From positions 124,001 through 188,000 of the forward strand of contig NZ_CAKMTJ010000001.1 of NCBI RefSeq assembly GCF_928392795.1: 64,000 nt of DNA, written 5' to 3'. This DNA comes from Rothia nasimurium. GTDB lineage: Bacteria > Actinomycetota > Actinomycetes > Actinomycetales > Micrococcaceae. This document shows, one piece after another, positions 46,108 through 55,421 of this stretch. Both the position numbers and the translations under genes were made by a program. Within the stretch, counting starts at the first letter, position 1. Each line of letters starts with the position of its first letter. The notes under the pieces were generated by a model. That model saw only the letters and a list, made by a program, of their open reading frames with translations. It had not been told where the DNA came from and ran no database searches.

Positions 46108-48111
46108 ATGACTGACACCACACCTCAAGAAAAAGATCAGCAGAAAAACGCTGCCTACCTCAAGCAGCTCATCGAACACCCCCGCATGGTCGGGCTCGCG
46201 TCAGGGCGCACCGGCGCGCCCGTGCTCACCGTCAACACCCTCAACAAGGACGGCGCAAAGTGGCGCCCCCGCCTCTGGGCCCTTCCCACCGGGCAGGAGG
46301 ACAAGCCCTACCCGCTGACGGCACCCGAGTCGGGCGCCTCCGTCCTGACCATCACCGACGAGGGGCACATCTACCTGACCCTGGGCAAGGACGTGGACGA
46401 AGCCGACTCCAAGAGCCTCAAAGGCGTCTACCGCCTACCCGAGCACGGCGAACCCGAACTCATCTTCACCCACCCCGGCGGCGTAGATACCCTCGCAGTA
46501 CGCCAGCGCGGTGAAACCACCCGCTACATCTACAGCGCCAAAGCCCACCGGGGCAGCCTCGAAGAGCAAGCCAAGACCCTCGACGAACGCGAGAAAACCG
46601 CCACCTCCGGTGTGCTCTACACCGAATTTCCCACCCGCTTCTGGGACCACGACCTGGGCACCGGCGTCCGCGCCCTCTACGTCAAGGACGGGGACGGCGA
46701 ACCCCGCCGCATCACCCTGCCGGGCGACCGCTCAGAACTAGCCGGTTTTGAGGTCTGCCCCACCGGCGACCGTGCAGCCGTCACTCTGCACACCAAGACC
46801 CGCGGCATCCACCAGCGCTACAGCACCTGGCTGCTCGACCTCAACGGCGAGAAAGAACCCCAGCTGTTGGTTGAGGCGACGGAAACCCACGACTACTCGG
46901 CAGGCCCCTTCACTCCGGACGGCAGCGGTCTAGCTATCACTGAGGTACGCCGTTGGCTGCCCGGCCAGTCCATCAAGGTCAACGCCAGCCACTACAGCTT
47001 CGAGACCGGCCAGCTGACCGAGCTCTCCCGCGACGTCGACCGCTGGGCTGGCGATATCGTATGGATTGATAACACCCGCTACGCCTTCGTCACCGACCAC
47101 CTGGGAGCCACTGCCATCTTCACCGGCAGTATCGATGGTGCTACCCGCGTACTGGTTGAGGACGGCGCCAGCCACTTCTCAGCCCTGGCCTACAACGAAG
47201 GGGCTCTCATTGCCCTGCGCGATGCCCACCAGCACTCGGCCTACCCCGTCCGTATCGATACCGAATCCGGCGACGTCACCCGCCTGGCTTCGCCGGTCGA
47301 AGAGCTGCGCGCCCCGGGCCGCTTCGAGCGCCTGAGCTCCACCGCAGCCGACGGCACCGAGTTCACCTCCTTCCTCGCCCTGCCCGAAAAGGACGCGGAC
47401 GGCCCCCTGCCCCTGCTCGTCTTTGCACACGGTGGCCCCTGGGGGTCCTGGAACTCCTGGACCTACCGCTGGAACCCCTGGGCCTTCACCGAAGCCGGCT
47501 ACGCCGTGCTCATGCCCGACCCCGCGATTTCCACCGGTTACGGCCAGCACATGCTCGACCGCGGCGGCGACGATCTGGGCGGCACCCCCTACACCGACAT
47601 CATGCAGGTGGTCGAAGAGACTGCCGCCCGCGACGATATCCAGGGCGATAACGTGGCCTTCTCGGGCGGCTCCTACGGCGGGTTTATGACCAACTGGGTG
47701 GCAGGACGCGCGGGCACCCGCTTTAAGTGCTACGTCACCCACGCCTCAATTTGGGACTACAACACCATGTACTACCTCTCAGATAACGGTGCCTGGCACG
47801 AATGGAAGGTCGAGTTCGGGGGAGAGGGCGACAGCATCTCGCCGCGTCATCATGCCGCCGATATCGCGGCTCCTATGCTGGTGATTCACGGCGATAAGGA
47901 CTACCGCGTGCCCATCGGCCAGGCCCACCACCTCTGGGCTGACCTACAGCGCCACTCCCCGGAGCTAGGCCACAAGTACCTCTACTTCCCCGATGAAGGG
48001 CACTGGATCCTGAAACCCGGCAACTCCCGCCTCTGGTACCAGGTCTTCACAGCCTGGTTAGATCAGCACCTCCTGGGTCAAGAGTTCAAGGCTCCTGAAA
48101 TTCTGGGCTAG
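46108..48111 (+). CDS. S9-family peptidase (acylaminoacyl/dipeptidyl type)
   Basis: 667 residues. An N-terminal beta-propeller (~1-400) and a C-terminal alpha/beta hydrolase. The catalytic triad is Ser in FSGGSYGGFMTNW, Asp in VIHGDKDYRVP and His in FPDEGHWI. An oxyanion-forming segment HGGPWGSWNSW lies before the hydrolase. Cleaves short or N-blocked peptides in the cytosol; no signal peptide is visible. ATG 46108 has little Shine-Dalgarno, and the region just upstream could support a leaderless start. Confidence 0.92.
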   Translation: MTDTTPQEKDQQKNAAYLKQLIEHPRMVGLASGRTGAPVLTVNTLNKDGAKWRPRLWALPTGQEDKPYPLTAPESGASVLTITDEGHIYLTLGKDVDEADSKSLKGVYRLPEHGEPELIFTHPGGVDTLAVRQRGETTRYIYSAKAHRGSLEEQAKTLDEREKTATSGVLYTEFPTRFWDHDLGTGVRALYVKDGDGEPRRITLPGDRSELAGFEVCPTGDRAAVTLHTKTRGIHQRYSTWLLDLNGEKEPQLLVEATETHDYSAGPFTPDGSGLAITEVRRWLPGQSIKVNASHYSFETGQLTELSRDVDRWAGDIVWIDNTRYAFVTDHLGATAIFTGSIDGATRVLVEDGASHFSALAYNEGALIALRDAHQHSAYPVRIDTESGDVTRLASPVEELRAPGRFERLSSTAADGTEFTSFLALPEKDADGPLPLLVFAHGGPWGSWNSWTYRWNPWAFTEAGYAVLMPDPAISTGYGQHMLDRGGDDLGGTPYTDIMQVVEETAARDDIQGDNVAFSGGSYGGFMTNWVAGRAGTRFKCYVTHASIWDYNTMYYLSDNGAWHEWKVEFGGEGDSISPRHHAADIAAPMLVIHGDKDYRVPIGQAHHLWADLQRHSPELGHKYLYFPDEGHWILKPGNSRLWYQVFTAWLDQHLLGQEFKAPEILG

Positions 48112-48144
48112 GCTCTCTGCCTGACCTGGGCCGCTTGCATAGCG

Positions 48145-48181
48145 AAGGGCACCTACCCCGTAACGGGGTAGGTGCCCTTTT
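48145..48181. terminator. Intrinsic terminator
   Basis: AAGGGCACCTACCCCGT / ACGGGGTAGGTGCCCTT with T-run; between the peptidase and the convergent surface-protein gene. Confidence 0.88.
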
Positions 48182-48242
48182 GCTAGGCGTTTTAGCTCTT
48201 ACCTAATGGCAGTCTCTGAGCTAGAACTGAACCTGGTCTAGC

Positions 48243-49571
48243 TTAGGCGCGGCGGGCTGCACGAACAGCACCGGCGCCCAGGCCCAGGACGCTCAGGCCA
48301 CCCAGAGCCAGCAGAGCTGCATCGGATGCACCGGTCTTAGCCAGCTCAGGCTTCTTGGCTGCCTCGGTCTTTGCGGTCTCAGCCTTAGTTTCTGCCTTGG
48401 CTGCTTCAGTCTTGGTCTCGGTAGAGGTGGTGACTACGGTTGCGGGGTCAACAGTCGGCTTCTCTTCAGCCTTGACGCTCTCACCCTTAGCGGTCAGTAC
48501 GCCCTCGGGAACCTCATGGGTTACGCCTTCACCCTTAGCGGTGATGAGCAGCTCGGGAACCTCATGGGTTACGCCTTCGCCCTTGGCAGTGATGAGCAGC
48601 TCGGGAACCTCATGGGTTACGCCTTCACCCTTGGCAGTGATGAGCAGCTCGGGCAGCTCATGGGTCACGCCCTCGCCCTTAGCGGTGATGATGAGTTCAG
48701 GCAGTTCGTGGGTGGTGCCGGGGCCCTTAGCGGTGATGATGAGTTCAGGTAGCTCGTGGGTTACACCGGGGCCGTTAATGCCGATGTGGCCCTCGGGAAC
48801 CTCATGGGTTACGCCTTCGCCCTTGGCAGTGATGAGCAGCTCGGGCAGCGCATGGGTTACGCCCTCACCCTTAGCGGTGATGATGAGTTCAGGCAGTTCA
48901 TGGGTGGTGCCGGGGCCCTTAGCAGTGATGATAAGCTCAGGCAGTTCGTGGGTAGTGCCGGGGCCATTGATGCCGATGTGACCCTCGGGGAGATCAAGGG
49001 TGGTGCCGGGGCCGTTGATACCGATGTGGCCTTCGGGCAGTTCGTGGGTGACGCCCTCGCCCTTATCGACGATGAGGGGGTTGAGGTTTTCATCTACCCA
49101 GGTGGAGCCGTCAACGGGGAGGAAGGGCAGCTCGTGGGTGACACCGGGGCCATTGATACCGATGTGACCTTCGGGTAGCTCATGGGTTACACCTTCACCC
49201 TTATCGGTGATGATGAGTTCAGGCAGTTCGTGGGTGGTGCCAGGGCCGTTGATGCCGATGTGACCCTCGGGGAGATCAAGGGTGGTGCCGGGGCCGTTAA
49301 TGCCAATGTGACCTTCGGGCAGTTCGTGGGTTACGCCTTCACCCTTATCGGTTACCAGGGGATTGAGGTTCTCGTCGACCCAAGTGGAACCGTCCACATC
49401 GCCGGTAACGGGAGAGACCCAGGCAGAGCCTTCATCAATGACGGTGGGAAGGTCTACCCATTCAGAAGAGTCGGCTGCAAATGCAGGAGAGCCCATCAGG
49501 GCTACCATGCCCAGAGACAGTGCGGCGGTAGCGCCCAGGGTCTTCTTGGAAGGCTTGTGGAAAGCGGACAT
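48243..49571 (-). CDS. Repeat-rich sortase-anchored surface protein (LAKTG)
   Basis: 442 residues. Signal peptide (KKTLGATAALSLGMVALMGSPAFA), then ~17 tandem 16-residue units of the type KGEGVTHELPELIITA or NGPGTTLDLPEGHIGI. These are interrupted once by a second copy of VDGSTWVDENLNPL, showing a larger duplication. A Thr/Lys/Glu/Ala stalk leads to LAKTG, a hydrophobic helix and RAARRA: a cell-wall sorting signal of the LAxTG class used by class E sortases. The THExPE units resemble those of streptococcal and staphylococcal wall proteins. Probably adhesin-like. ATG 49571 with AGAGAGG upstream. Confidence 0.88.
   Translation of the reverse strand: MSAFHKPSKKTLGATAALSLGMVALMGSPAFAADSSEWVDLPTVIDEGSAWVSPVTGDVDGSTWVDENLNPLVTDKGEGVTHELPEGHIGINGPGTTLDLPEGHIGINGPGTTHELPELIITDKGEGVTHELPEGHIGINGPGVTHELPFLPVDGSTWVDENLNPLIVDKGEGVTHELPEGHIGINGPGTTLDLPEGHIGINGPGTTHELPELIITAKGPGTTHELPELIITAKGEGVTHALPELLITAKGEGVTHEVPEGHIGINGPGVTHELPELIITAKGPGTTHELPELIITAKGEGVTHELPELLITAKGEGVTHEVPELLITAKGEGVTHEVPELLITAKGEGVTHEVPEGVLTAKGESVKAEEKPTVDPATVVTTSTETKTEAAKAETKAETAKTEAAKKPELAKTGASDAALLALGGLSVLGLGAGAVRAARRA
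48480..49370 (-). repeat. 48-bp tandem coding repeats
   Basis: About seventeen in-frame 48-bp units encoding 16 residues each, several nearly identical in DNA. Expected to change copy number by slippage or recombination. Confidence 0.9.
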
Positions 49572-49847
49572 ATCGAACCTCTCTGTTCGTAGATAACGGT
49601 GCCCTGTGTGCGATAGTGAGGGCTTGAGCAATTACAAAAACCTCAACTGTGAGCTTTGCTCCCAGGAATCGTATGGCTAACTCTCTGTGAGTATTTGTAA
49701 TTCACTATTAAATCTACCAAGATGTTCGAAAAAATCTTATATGTTTAGCGGCGTGAAGCTATGACTAGGATTTATGACAAATTCGAAAGTTGTTTGACGC
49801 TGCAATGGTCCTGATGTAAACAAAATTTGAAATAAACCTGTACTTGT
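49572..49847. other. AT-rich non-coding gap upstream of the surface-protein gene
   Basis: Carries the surface-gene promoter and leader on the minus strand, plus the 3' flank of the DUF805-like gene. Composition is much more AT-rich than the surroundings. No gene or defined repeat seen. Confidence 0.45.
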
Positions 49848-50285
49848 CTACCCCTTATATTCTGCTGAGCGTCGAGAGTTTAGCCTGCGTTTAACGAGCG
49901 ATACTGTGGGGCCGATATTAACAACAACCCATAGGGGGTTTGTTATGACGAGCAACATAAATACGGTGCGCAAAAGTGATGAGGCATTTTCGGCGAGTGT
50001 GAGGTAGTTAAGCCAAATGGTGGCTCCAAAATATAAAACGGTGCCCACTGCTAAATAAACTATTGCCCACCAGAATTCGCTGGCTGATGCATGGCCTTTA
50101 CTATTCCAGTAGTGCCGGTAAAAGAGGCGTACAGCCCCCGCGAAGCCTACCTGCTGGGCCACGGCTGGGGCGCGAAGCTCGTCCGGGTGCTCCTCATCGT
50201 CGAACCCATCGAGGTGGAGGGCTTCGGGGGTATCTTCCAGGGATTCTTCGCTGTGGGTATAGCGGGTAGGCTTGTGCTCAGACAT
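49848..50285 (-). CDS. DUF805-like membrane protein, truncated
   Basis: 145 residues. An acidic cytoplasmic N-terminus (~50 residues) is followed by LFYRHYWNSKGHASASEFWWAIVYL, typical of DUF805, and three hydrophobic helices. It then ends at VSLVKRRLNSRRSAEYKG. Full-length relatives usually continue after RRLHDTG with a further membrane segment, so the C-terminus appears lost. The 3' third is AT-rich, the 5' part GC-rich, in keeping with replacement of the end by foreign DNA. Divergent from pcp. Confidence 0.6.
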   Translation of the reverse strand: MSEHKPTRYTHSEESLEDTPEALHLDGFDDEEHPDELRAPAVAQQVGFAGAVRLFYRHYWNSKGHASASEFWWAIVYLAVGTVLYFGATIWLNYLTLAENASSLLRTVFMLLVITNPLWVVVNIGPTVSLVKRRLNSRRSAEYKG

Positions 50286-50319
50286 ACCCTCAAGAATACC
50301 TAAACCGCAGGAGTCGACG

Positions 50320-50997
50320 ATGACTACCCATCTGCTGACCTATTTCGGCCCCTTCGAAGGGGTACCCCTCAACCCTAGCCAGGCGGTAGCATTTGGGGCA
50401 CAGGAAGCCCTGGCGATTTCGGCTCCGCATCTCACTGTTGAGGTTCACGAACTGCCGGTGGAGTTCGCCGAATCAAGCCGGGCGCTGGGTGAGCTCTTAG
50501 AACGCATCAAGCCTGAGCTAGCTATAAGTCTTGGTGTTGCGGCTGGCCGCGATAAGGTCAGCCTGGAACGAGTTGCCATCAACCTCGACTCTGCTCGTAT
50601 TCCAGATAATGCAGGTGCTCAGCTTATCGACCAACCCATCCGCGGTGACGGCCCCGATGCCTACTTCTCTACCCTGCCTACCCGAGCAATTTTTGAAGAG
50701 CTTAGCTCTCAGCAGCTGCCCGTGGAACTGTCGTACACCGCCGGAACCTTTGTGTGCAACCACGTTTTTTACGAGCTCATGCATGCAACCAAAGGGGCAA
50801 TACCGGCGGGCTTCATTCACATTCCCCTCACACATGTAGAAGCTGGTGGAGGAGCGGACGCCGCGCCCGAGCGTCCGCCTGTCACGGCAAGTGCAGATGC
50901 CGGGGGAGTGGAAGGAAGAAGCCTGCCTACCCTGCCTGAGTCTCAGGTCATCGGAATCATAGAGCAGGCCGTACTTACCACGCTTGCCCAGCTTTAA
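50320..50997 (+). CDS. pcp: Pyroglutamyl-peptidase I
   Basis: 225 residues; cysteine peptidase C15 removing N-terminal pyroglutamate. LLTYFGPFEGVPLNPSQ at the start, active-site Cys in TAGTFVCNHVFYELMH, His in AGFIHIPLTH, catalytic Glu in SLGVAAGRDKVSLERVAINL. ATG 50320 with GGAG 7 nt upstream. A ~30-residue Ala/Pro/Gly-rich insert (GGGADAAPERPPVTASADAGG) near the C-terminus is unusual. Strong terminator follows. Confidence 0.93.
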   Translation: MTTHLLTYFGPFEGVPLNPSQAVAFGAQEALAISAPHLTVEVHELPVEFAESSRALGELLERIKPELAISLGVAAGRDKVSLERVAINLDSARIPDNAGAQLIDQPIRGDGPDAYFSTLPTRAIFEELSSQQLPVELSYTAGTFVCNHVFYELMHATKGAIPAGFIHIPLTHVEAGGGADAAPERPPVTASADAGGVEGRSLPTLPESQVIGIIEQAVLTTLAQL

Positions 50998-51004
50998 CGC
51001 AAGA

Positions 51005-51033
51005 CCCCGGTAACTTACGAGGTTACCGGGGTT
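51005..51033 (+). terminator. Terminator of pcp
   Basis: CCCCGGTAAC (51005-51014) pairs with GTTACCGGGG (51022-51031), then TT. Confidence 0.85.
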
Positions 51034-51064
51034 ATGCGTAGCAGGCTTTGCGCAGGGGGCGAAG

Positions 51065-51164
51065 GTGGGCATATCATCTGCCCGCTGGCTCGGCGGCTGG
51101 CGTGAATCACAGCGAGCCCCCTGGGGCGAGATGTGAGAGGGTCGCGGGCAGGTGATATGCCCAC
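51065..51164 (-). repeat. Two-stem intergenic repeat, copy 5 (minus orientation)
   Basis: Outer stem of 21 nt with one G-T pair (GTGGGCATATCA...). Read on the minus strand it has GACCCTCTC, a variable inner stem, and GATTCACGCCAGCCGCCGAG. Lies 25 nt downstream of pgi in pgi's orientation. Confidence 0.85.
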
Positions 51165-51188
51165 GGAGCCCTCCACCTCAGCTCAGGC

Positions 51189-52868
51189 TTACTTGCGCTT
51201 GTCCAGGTAGAAACCAATCAGGCCCTGGGTTGAGGAATCCTGCTGAGCCAGAACCTCGCGATCGCCGCCCACGGCGGGGGCCAGCTGCAGGGCCAGCTGC
51301 TTGCCGAGCTCAACGCCCCACTGGTCGAAGGAGTCAATGCCCCAGACAATGCCCTGAACGAAGGTGATGTGTTCGTAGAGGGCAATGAGCTGGCCCAGGA
51401 CGGCGGGGGTCAGCTGGGAGGCCATGATGGAGGTGGTGGGGCGGTTGCCTGAGAATACGCGGGCCGGAACGATTTCTTCGGCGGTACCTTCGGCGCGGAC
51501 CTCGTCGGCGGTCTTGCCGAAGGCCAGGGCCTTGGTTTGGGCGAAGAAGTTGGCTAGGAAGAGCTCGTGGACGTCCTGCTCGCCGTCGCGGGTTGCGTGA
51601 ACCGGGTTGGCGAAGGCGATGAAGTCGGCGGGAATTAGGCGGGTGCCCTGGTGGATGAGCTGGTAGAAGGCGTGCTGGCCGTTGGTGCCGGGCTCACCCC
51701 AGAAGACTTCACCGGTGGCGGTGGTGACGGGCTTGCCGTCCGCGCGTACGGACTTGCCGTTGGATTCCATGGTCAGCTGCTGCAGGTAGGCGGGGAAGCG
51801 GTGCAGGTACTGGTCGTAGGGGAGGACGGCGTGGGTTTCGGCGCCAAGGAAGTTGACGTTCCAGATGTTCAGCAGACCCATCAGGGCGGGGACATTTTCG
51901 GCCAGGGGCGCGGTGCGGAAGTGCTCGTCCATGGCGTGGAAGCCGGCCAGGAACTGCTCGAAGACCTCGGGGCCGAGCACAATAGCCAGGGGGGTGCCGA
52001 TGGCGGAGTCGACGGAGTAGCGTCCGCCTACCCAGTTCCAGAAGCCAAAAGCGTTCTCGGGGTCGATGCCGAATGCCTCGACCTTATCCAGAGCGGTGGA
52101 GACAGCGACGAAGTGGGCGGCGACGGCGTCCTTTTCGTCCTTGCCGTCCAGGGCGCCGGCCTCGCGCAGGGAGGTGAGCAGCCACTCGCGGCAGACGCGG
52201 GCGTTGGTGAGGGTTTCGAGGGTGCCGAAGGTCTTGGAGGCGACGATGAAAAGGGTGGTCTCGGGATCTAGGTCCTTGACGGTCTCGGCGGCGTCGGTGG
52301 GGTCGATGTTGGAGATGAAGCGGGCGGTTAGGCCGGGCTGGGCGTAGGGCTTCAGTGCCTCATAGACCATGACGGGGCCCAGGTCTGAGCCGCCGATGCC
52401 GATGTTGACAACGGTTTCGATGCGCTTGCCAGTAATGCCTACCCACTCGCCGGAGCGGACGCGGTCGGCAAAGTCGTAAACCTTGGCGAGGACCTCGTGG
52501 ACGTCGGCGTCGACGTCCTGACCATCAACGACGAGAGCGGGGGTGGCGCCCTTGGGGCGGCGCAGGGCGGTGTGCAGGACGGCGCGGTCTTCGGTGACGT
52601 TGATGCGCTCACCGGCGAACATGGCGTCGCGACGCTCTTCGAGGTTCACCTCTTCGGCCAGCTGGGTCAGCAGAGCCAGGGTCTCTTCGGTGATGAGGTT
52701 CTTGGAGAGATCAACGTAGAGGTCGGCGGCGGTGAAGCTTAGCTTTTCTGCGCGGGTGGGGTCGGCTTCGAACCAGGCGCGTAAATCAGCGGTAGTCTTC
52801 TGCTGGTGCTCGGTCAGGGCTGCCCAGGCTTTGGTCTGGACGGGATCGGTGATGGCGGGGAGAGACAT
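51189..52868 (-). CDS. pgi: Glucose-6-phosphate isomerase
   Basis: 559 residues; interconverts glucose-6-phosphate and fructose-6-phosphate. Signatures: [60 protein letters not shown], and the C-terminal [17 protein letters not shown] with the active-site Lys. ATG 52868 (MSLPAITDP) with AGGAAGG upstream. Single gene; a two-stem repeat follows its stop. Confidence 0.97.
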   Translation of the reverse strand: MSLPAITDPVQTKAWAALTEHQQKTTADLRAWFEADPTRAEKLSFTAADLYVDLSKNLITEETLALLTQLAEEVNLEERRDAMFAGERINVTEDRAVLHTALRRPKGATPALVVDGQDVDADVHEVLAKVYDFADRVRSGEWVGITGKRIETVVNIGIGGSDLGPVMVYEALKPYAQPGLTARFISNIDPTDAAETVKDLDPETTLFIVASKTFGTLETLTNARVCREWLLTSLREAGALDGKDEKDAVAAHFVAVSTALDKVEAFGIDPENAFGFWNWVGGRYSVDSAIGTPLAIVLGPEVFEQFLAGFHAMDEHFRTAPLAENVPALMGLLNIWNVNFLGAETHAVLPYDQYLHRFPAYLQQLTMESNGKSVRADGKPVTTATGEVFWGEPGTNGQHAFYQLIHQGTRLIPADFIAFANPVHATRDGEQDVHELFLANFFAQTKALAFGKTADEVRAEGTAEEIVPARVFSGNRPTTSIMASQLTPAVLGQLIALYEHITFVQGIVWGIDSFDQWGVELGKQLALQLAPAVGGDREVLAQQDSSTQGLIGFYLDKRK

Positions 52869-53168
52869 GTGTGCTCTGCCTTCCTGTCGATTTGGGTGTT
52901 CTTACCTCTATTTTATGTTGGTTTGGTAGTTTTTGACCCCGGTGGTGGGTGTGGTTTTTTGTGGTTTTATAGGCAATTAAGCAGACCAAGAGGATGCCTA
53001 CTTATTATCAGTGGTGTTATTATTGAAGTGGAACAGGCATCTCTGGCCCCTTCCTGAACCACGCTGTACGAGCTCCTGGCTCTTTTAGGTGTGGGTGCGG
53101 ACGCGGCATACGGGGTGCTTTTGCATGTCAACTAGGTCGAAACGTAAGAAGATATAAAGGACACTCAC

Positions 53169-55115
53169 ATGGCTACCACCCAGCAAACTCCGCCCAGCTC
53201 GGGCCCCGACCTGCGGAAGGGGGATATCGACGCGGCCGCTAAGGAAAACATGCGTGAAGGTTCCCTAGCACCCAAGGTCTTTATCCCCGCAGCCGTCATC
53301 ATGGCTGCCTTTATCGGCACCACCCTAGCTTTCCCCCACCGCACCAAAGAAATCTTCGATGCCCTGCAGGCAGACGTTATTAACTACTTCGGTTGGTACT
53401 ACGTCGCTATCGTTGCTTTCTTCGTCATCTTCGCCCTCTACCTGGGCTTCTCCCGCATGGGCGACGTTAAGCTAGGCGATGACGACGACGAACCCGCCTA
53501 CCCTTTCACTACCTGGTTCGCCTTCCTCTTTGCTGCCGGTATGGGCATCGGCCTGGTCTTCTACGGGGCAACCGAACCCCTCATGCACTACGTTGACCCC
53601 CGCCCCGGCGTGGGTGACGGCACCAAGGAAGAAATTGCTCAGGCTGCGATGAGCCAGTCCTTCCTACACTGGGGTCTGCACCCCTGGGCTATCTACGTCA
53701 TCGTGGGCCTTGCCATTGCCTATGCAACCCATCGTCTTAAGCTGCCTCTCTCTATCCGCTACTCCCTCAAGCCCCTGCTGGGCGATCGCGTAAAAGGTGG
53801 CGCAGGTGACGTCATCGACGTTGTCGCACTGGTTGGCACCCTCTTCGGTGTGGCGACCTCTCTTGGTCTCGGTGTTATGCAGATTGCTGCGGGCCTGGGC
53901 TACATGAATATCCCCGCCCAGGGTAACGGCTGGCTGGTGGGCATCATCGTGGTGCTCATGGGTATCACCCTCTTCTCCGTGGTCACCGGCCTGGAAAAGG
54001 GTATGAAGTGGCTCTCGAACGGCAACCTCATGCTGGCTGCTATCGTCTGCCTCTTCGTGCTGGTGGTTGGCCCCACCCTCTTCCTCTTCCGTAACTTCAT
54101 CGGGTCCATCGGTAACTACCTGCAAAACGTCGTTGCCATGACCTTCGAGACCCTGGCCCTCTACGGTGTTGACGGTGAACAGTTCCAGGCTGCCTGGACT
54201 ACCTTCTACTGGGGCTGGTGGATTTCCTGGTCGCCCTTTGTTGGCATGTTCATCGCCCGCGTTTCCAAGGGCCGTTCCGTGCGCGAATTCGTGATCGGTG
54301 TGCTGCTGGTACCCGCTCTGACCTCCTTCTTCTGGTTCTCCGTACTCGGTGGCACCGCCCTGCACCAGGAACTCTTTGGCACCGGCACTAGCTTGGTGGG
54401 CGAAGACGGTAGCGTCTCAGCAGAAAATGCTCTCTTCCAGATGTTCCATAACCTGCCCGGTGGCGTCATTCTGACTGCCGGTGCGGTACTGCTGATTACC
54501 GTCTTCTTCGTGACCTCGGCAGACTCCGGCGCCCTGGTGCTCGGTATGCTCTCCACTAACGGGTCACCTGAACCCAAAACCTGGATCCGCGTTTTCTGGG
54601 TACTGGTTGCAGGTGCAACCGCGATCTCCCTGGTTGTCATCGGTGGTAGCGAATCGCTGTCAGCGATTCAAACCGTCGCAATTCTGACGGCCCTGCCTTT
54701 CTCGGTAGTGATTGTGCTGATGTGCATCTCTCTTTACAAGGCCCTGAGCGTTGAGCACCGTCTCTTCGTTCGTGCCCAGCGTCGTAACGCCCGCCGTGAG
54801 ATCGAGGCCTCCCTGGCCGAGCAGATTGACGACCGCGTCAACGAGCTGGTTGCCGAAGGCGTTGAAGACCGCGTCACCGCAGCAGTGGGGGAGCACCTCG
54901 ACGAACACCTGGACGGTCAGCTAGAGGCAGCCCTGGAAGAAGCCGTGGACAAGGCGGTTGAGGCCAAGGTCGAAGAGGCTGTAGAAAAGGCTGTTGACGA
55001 GGTAGCTCTCCAGGTCGACGCAAATACCGCCGCAATCGAACAGATTCGTGCGGTGACCGGATCTATTCCGGTAGTCAAACCCCAGGATGTAAAGCAGACA
55101 CCTTGGAATAAATAG
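53169..55115 (+). CDS. BCCT-family osmolyte transporter (BetP/OpuD-like) with long C-terminal coiled coil
   Basis: 648 residues. Twelve-helix BCCT core (~40-520); substrate-binding WFAFLFAAGMGIGLVFYGATEPLMHY with the glycine-rich GMGIG, and FYWGWWISWSPFVGMFIARVSKGRS. Sodium-driven uptake of glycine betaine, choline or carnitine. After the last helix, ~105 residues of charged heptads (EASLAEQIDDRVNELVAEGVEDRV...) form a long predicted coiled coil in place of the shorter BetP osmosensor tail. ATG 53169 has AAAGGA upstream. The ~300-bp leader holds a hairpin (GATGCCT/AGGCATC). Confidence 0.92.
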   Translation: MATTQQTPPSSGPDLRKGDIDAAAKENMREGSLAPKVFIPAAVIMAAFIGTTLAFPHRTKEIFDALQADVINYFGWYYVAIVAFFVIFALYLGFSRMGDVKLGDDDDEPAYPFTTWFAFLFAAGMGIGLVFYGATEPLMHYVDPRPGVGDGTKEEIAQAAMSQSFLHWGLHPWAIYVIVGLAIAYATHRLKLPLSIRYSLKPLLGDRVKGGAGDVIDVVALVGTLFGVATSLGLGVMQIAAGLGYMNIPAQGNGWLVGIIVVLMGITLFSVVTGLEKGMKWLSNGNLMLAAIVCLFVLVVGPTLFLFRNFIGSIGNYLQNVVAMTFETLALYGVDGEQFQAAWTTFYWGWWISWSPFVGMFIARVSKGRSVREFVIGVLLVPALTSFFWFSVLGGTALHQELFGTGTSLVGEDGSVSAENALFQMFHNLPGGVILTAGAVLLITVFFVTSADSGALVLGMLSTNGSPEPKTWIRVFWVLVAGATAISLVVIGGSESLSAIQTVAILTALPFSVVIVLMCISLYKALSVEHRLFVRAQRRNARREIEASLAEQIDDRVNELVAEGVEDRVTAAVGEHLDEHLDGQLEAALEEAVDKAVEAKVEEAVEKAVDEVALQVDANTAAIEQIRAVTGSIPVVKPQDVKQTPWNK

Positions 55116-55125
55116 GAAATAGATA

Positions 55126-55270
55126 GGGGCTTATTCAGAACGGTTTCGCAGGCTCGCGCTCGCTGCCGACCCTCTCGCATGGTTCGCTTCGCTCACAATG
55201 CGATTCACGCCAGCCGCCGAGCCAGCAGCTTCGCTGCGAGCCTGCTACACCGCCCTTTTGAATAAGCCTC
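55126..55270 (+). mobile_element. 145-bp MITE-like element with IS5-type ends
   Basis: Left end GGGGCTTATTCAGAA and right end TTTTGAATAAGCCTC match the terminal repeats of the 39134-40036 insertion sequence (left with two differences). There is no transposase: the cargo is a complete two-stem repeat. The flanks give ATA and TTA, an imperfect 3-bp duplication. Probably mobilised in trans by the IS5-type transposase. Confidence 0.75.
55148..55245 (+). repeat. Two-stem intergenic repeat, copy 6, inside the MITE
   Basis: Outer stem GCAGGCTCGC / GCGAGCCTGC, CCGACCCTCTC, inner stem GCAT/ATGC, GATTCACGCCAGCC. Differs from copy 2 by a compensated A-T to G-C change in the outer stem. Confidence 0.88.
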
Positions 55271-55421
55271 TTATTTTCTAATGTGTTCCAGAAGATAGCG
55301 GCTAGTTTAGGTGCCGCCGGTATAATCAAACCGAAAGCCCTCTGCGCTGGTGCCGAAAATTCGGCAGGTAAGCCGCGCACCGGCGTCCTTATCCCCAACA
55401 TGTAAGCGAGATACTTTCCGC

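Noticed and set aside
47179-47742. 187-codon frame opposite the S9 peptidase gene
   Set aside because: Antisense shadow of the catalytic domain.
48480-49370. CRISPR-like periodic repeats
   Set aside because: Units are in-frame 48-bp coding repeats with no unique spacers, inside a sortase-anchored protein.
51651-52271. 206-codon frame opposite pgi
   Set aside because: Antisense shadow of a highly conserved gene; Gly/Val-rich composition from codon bias.
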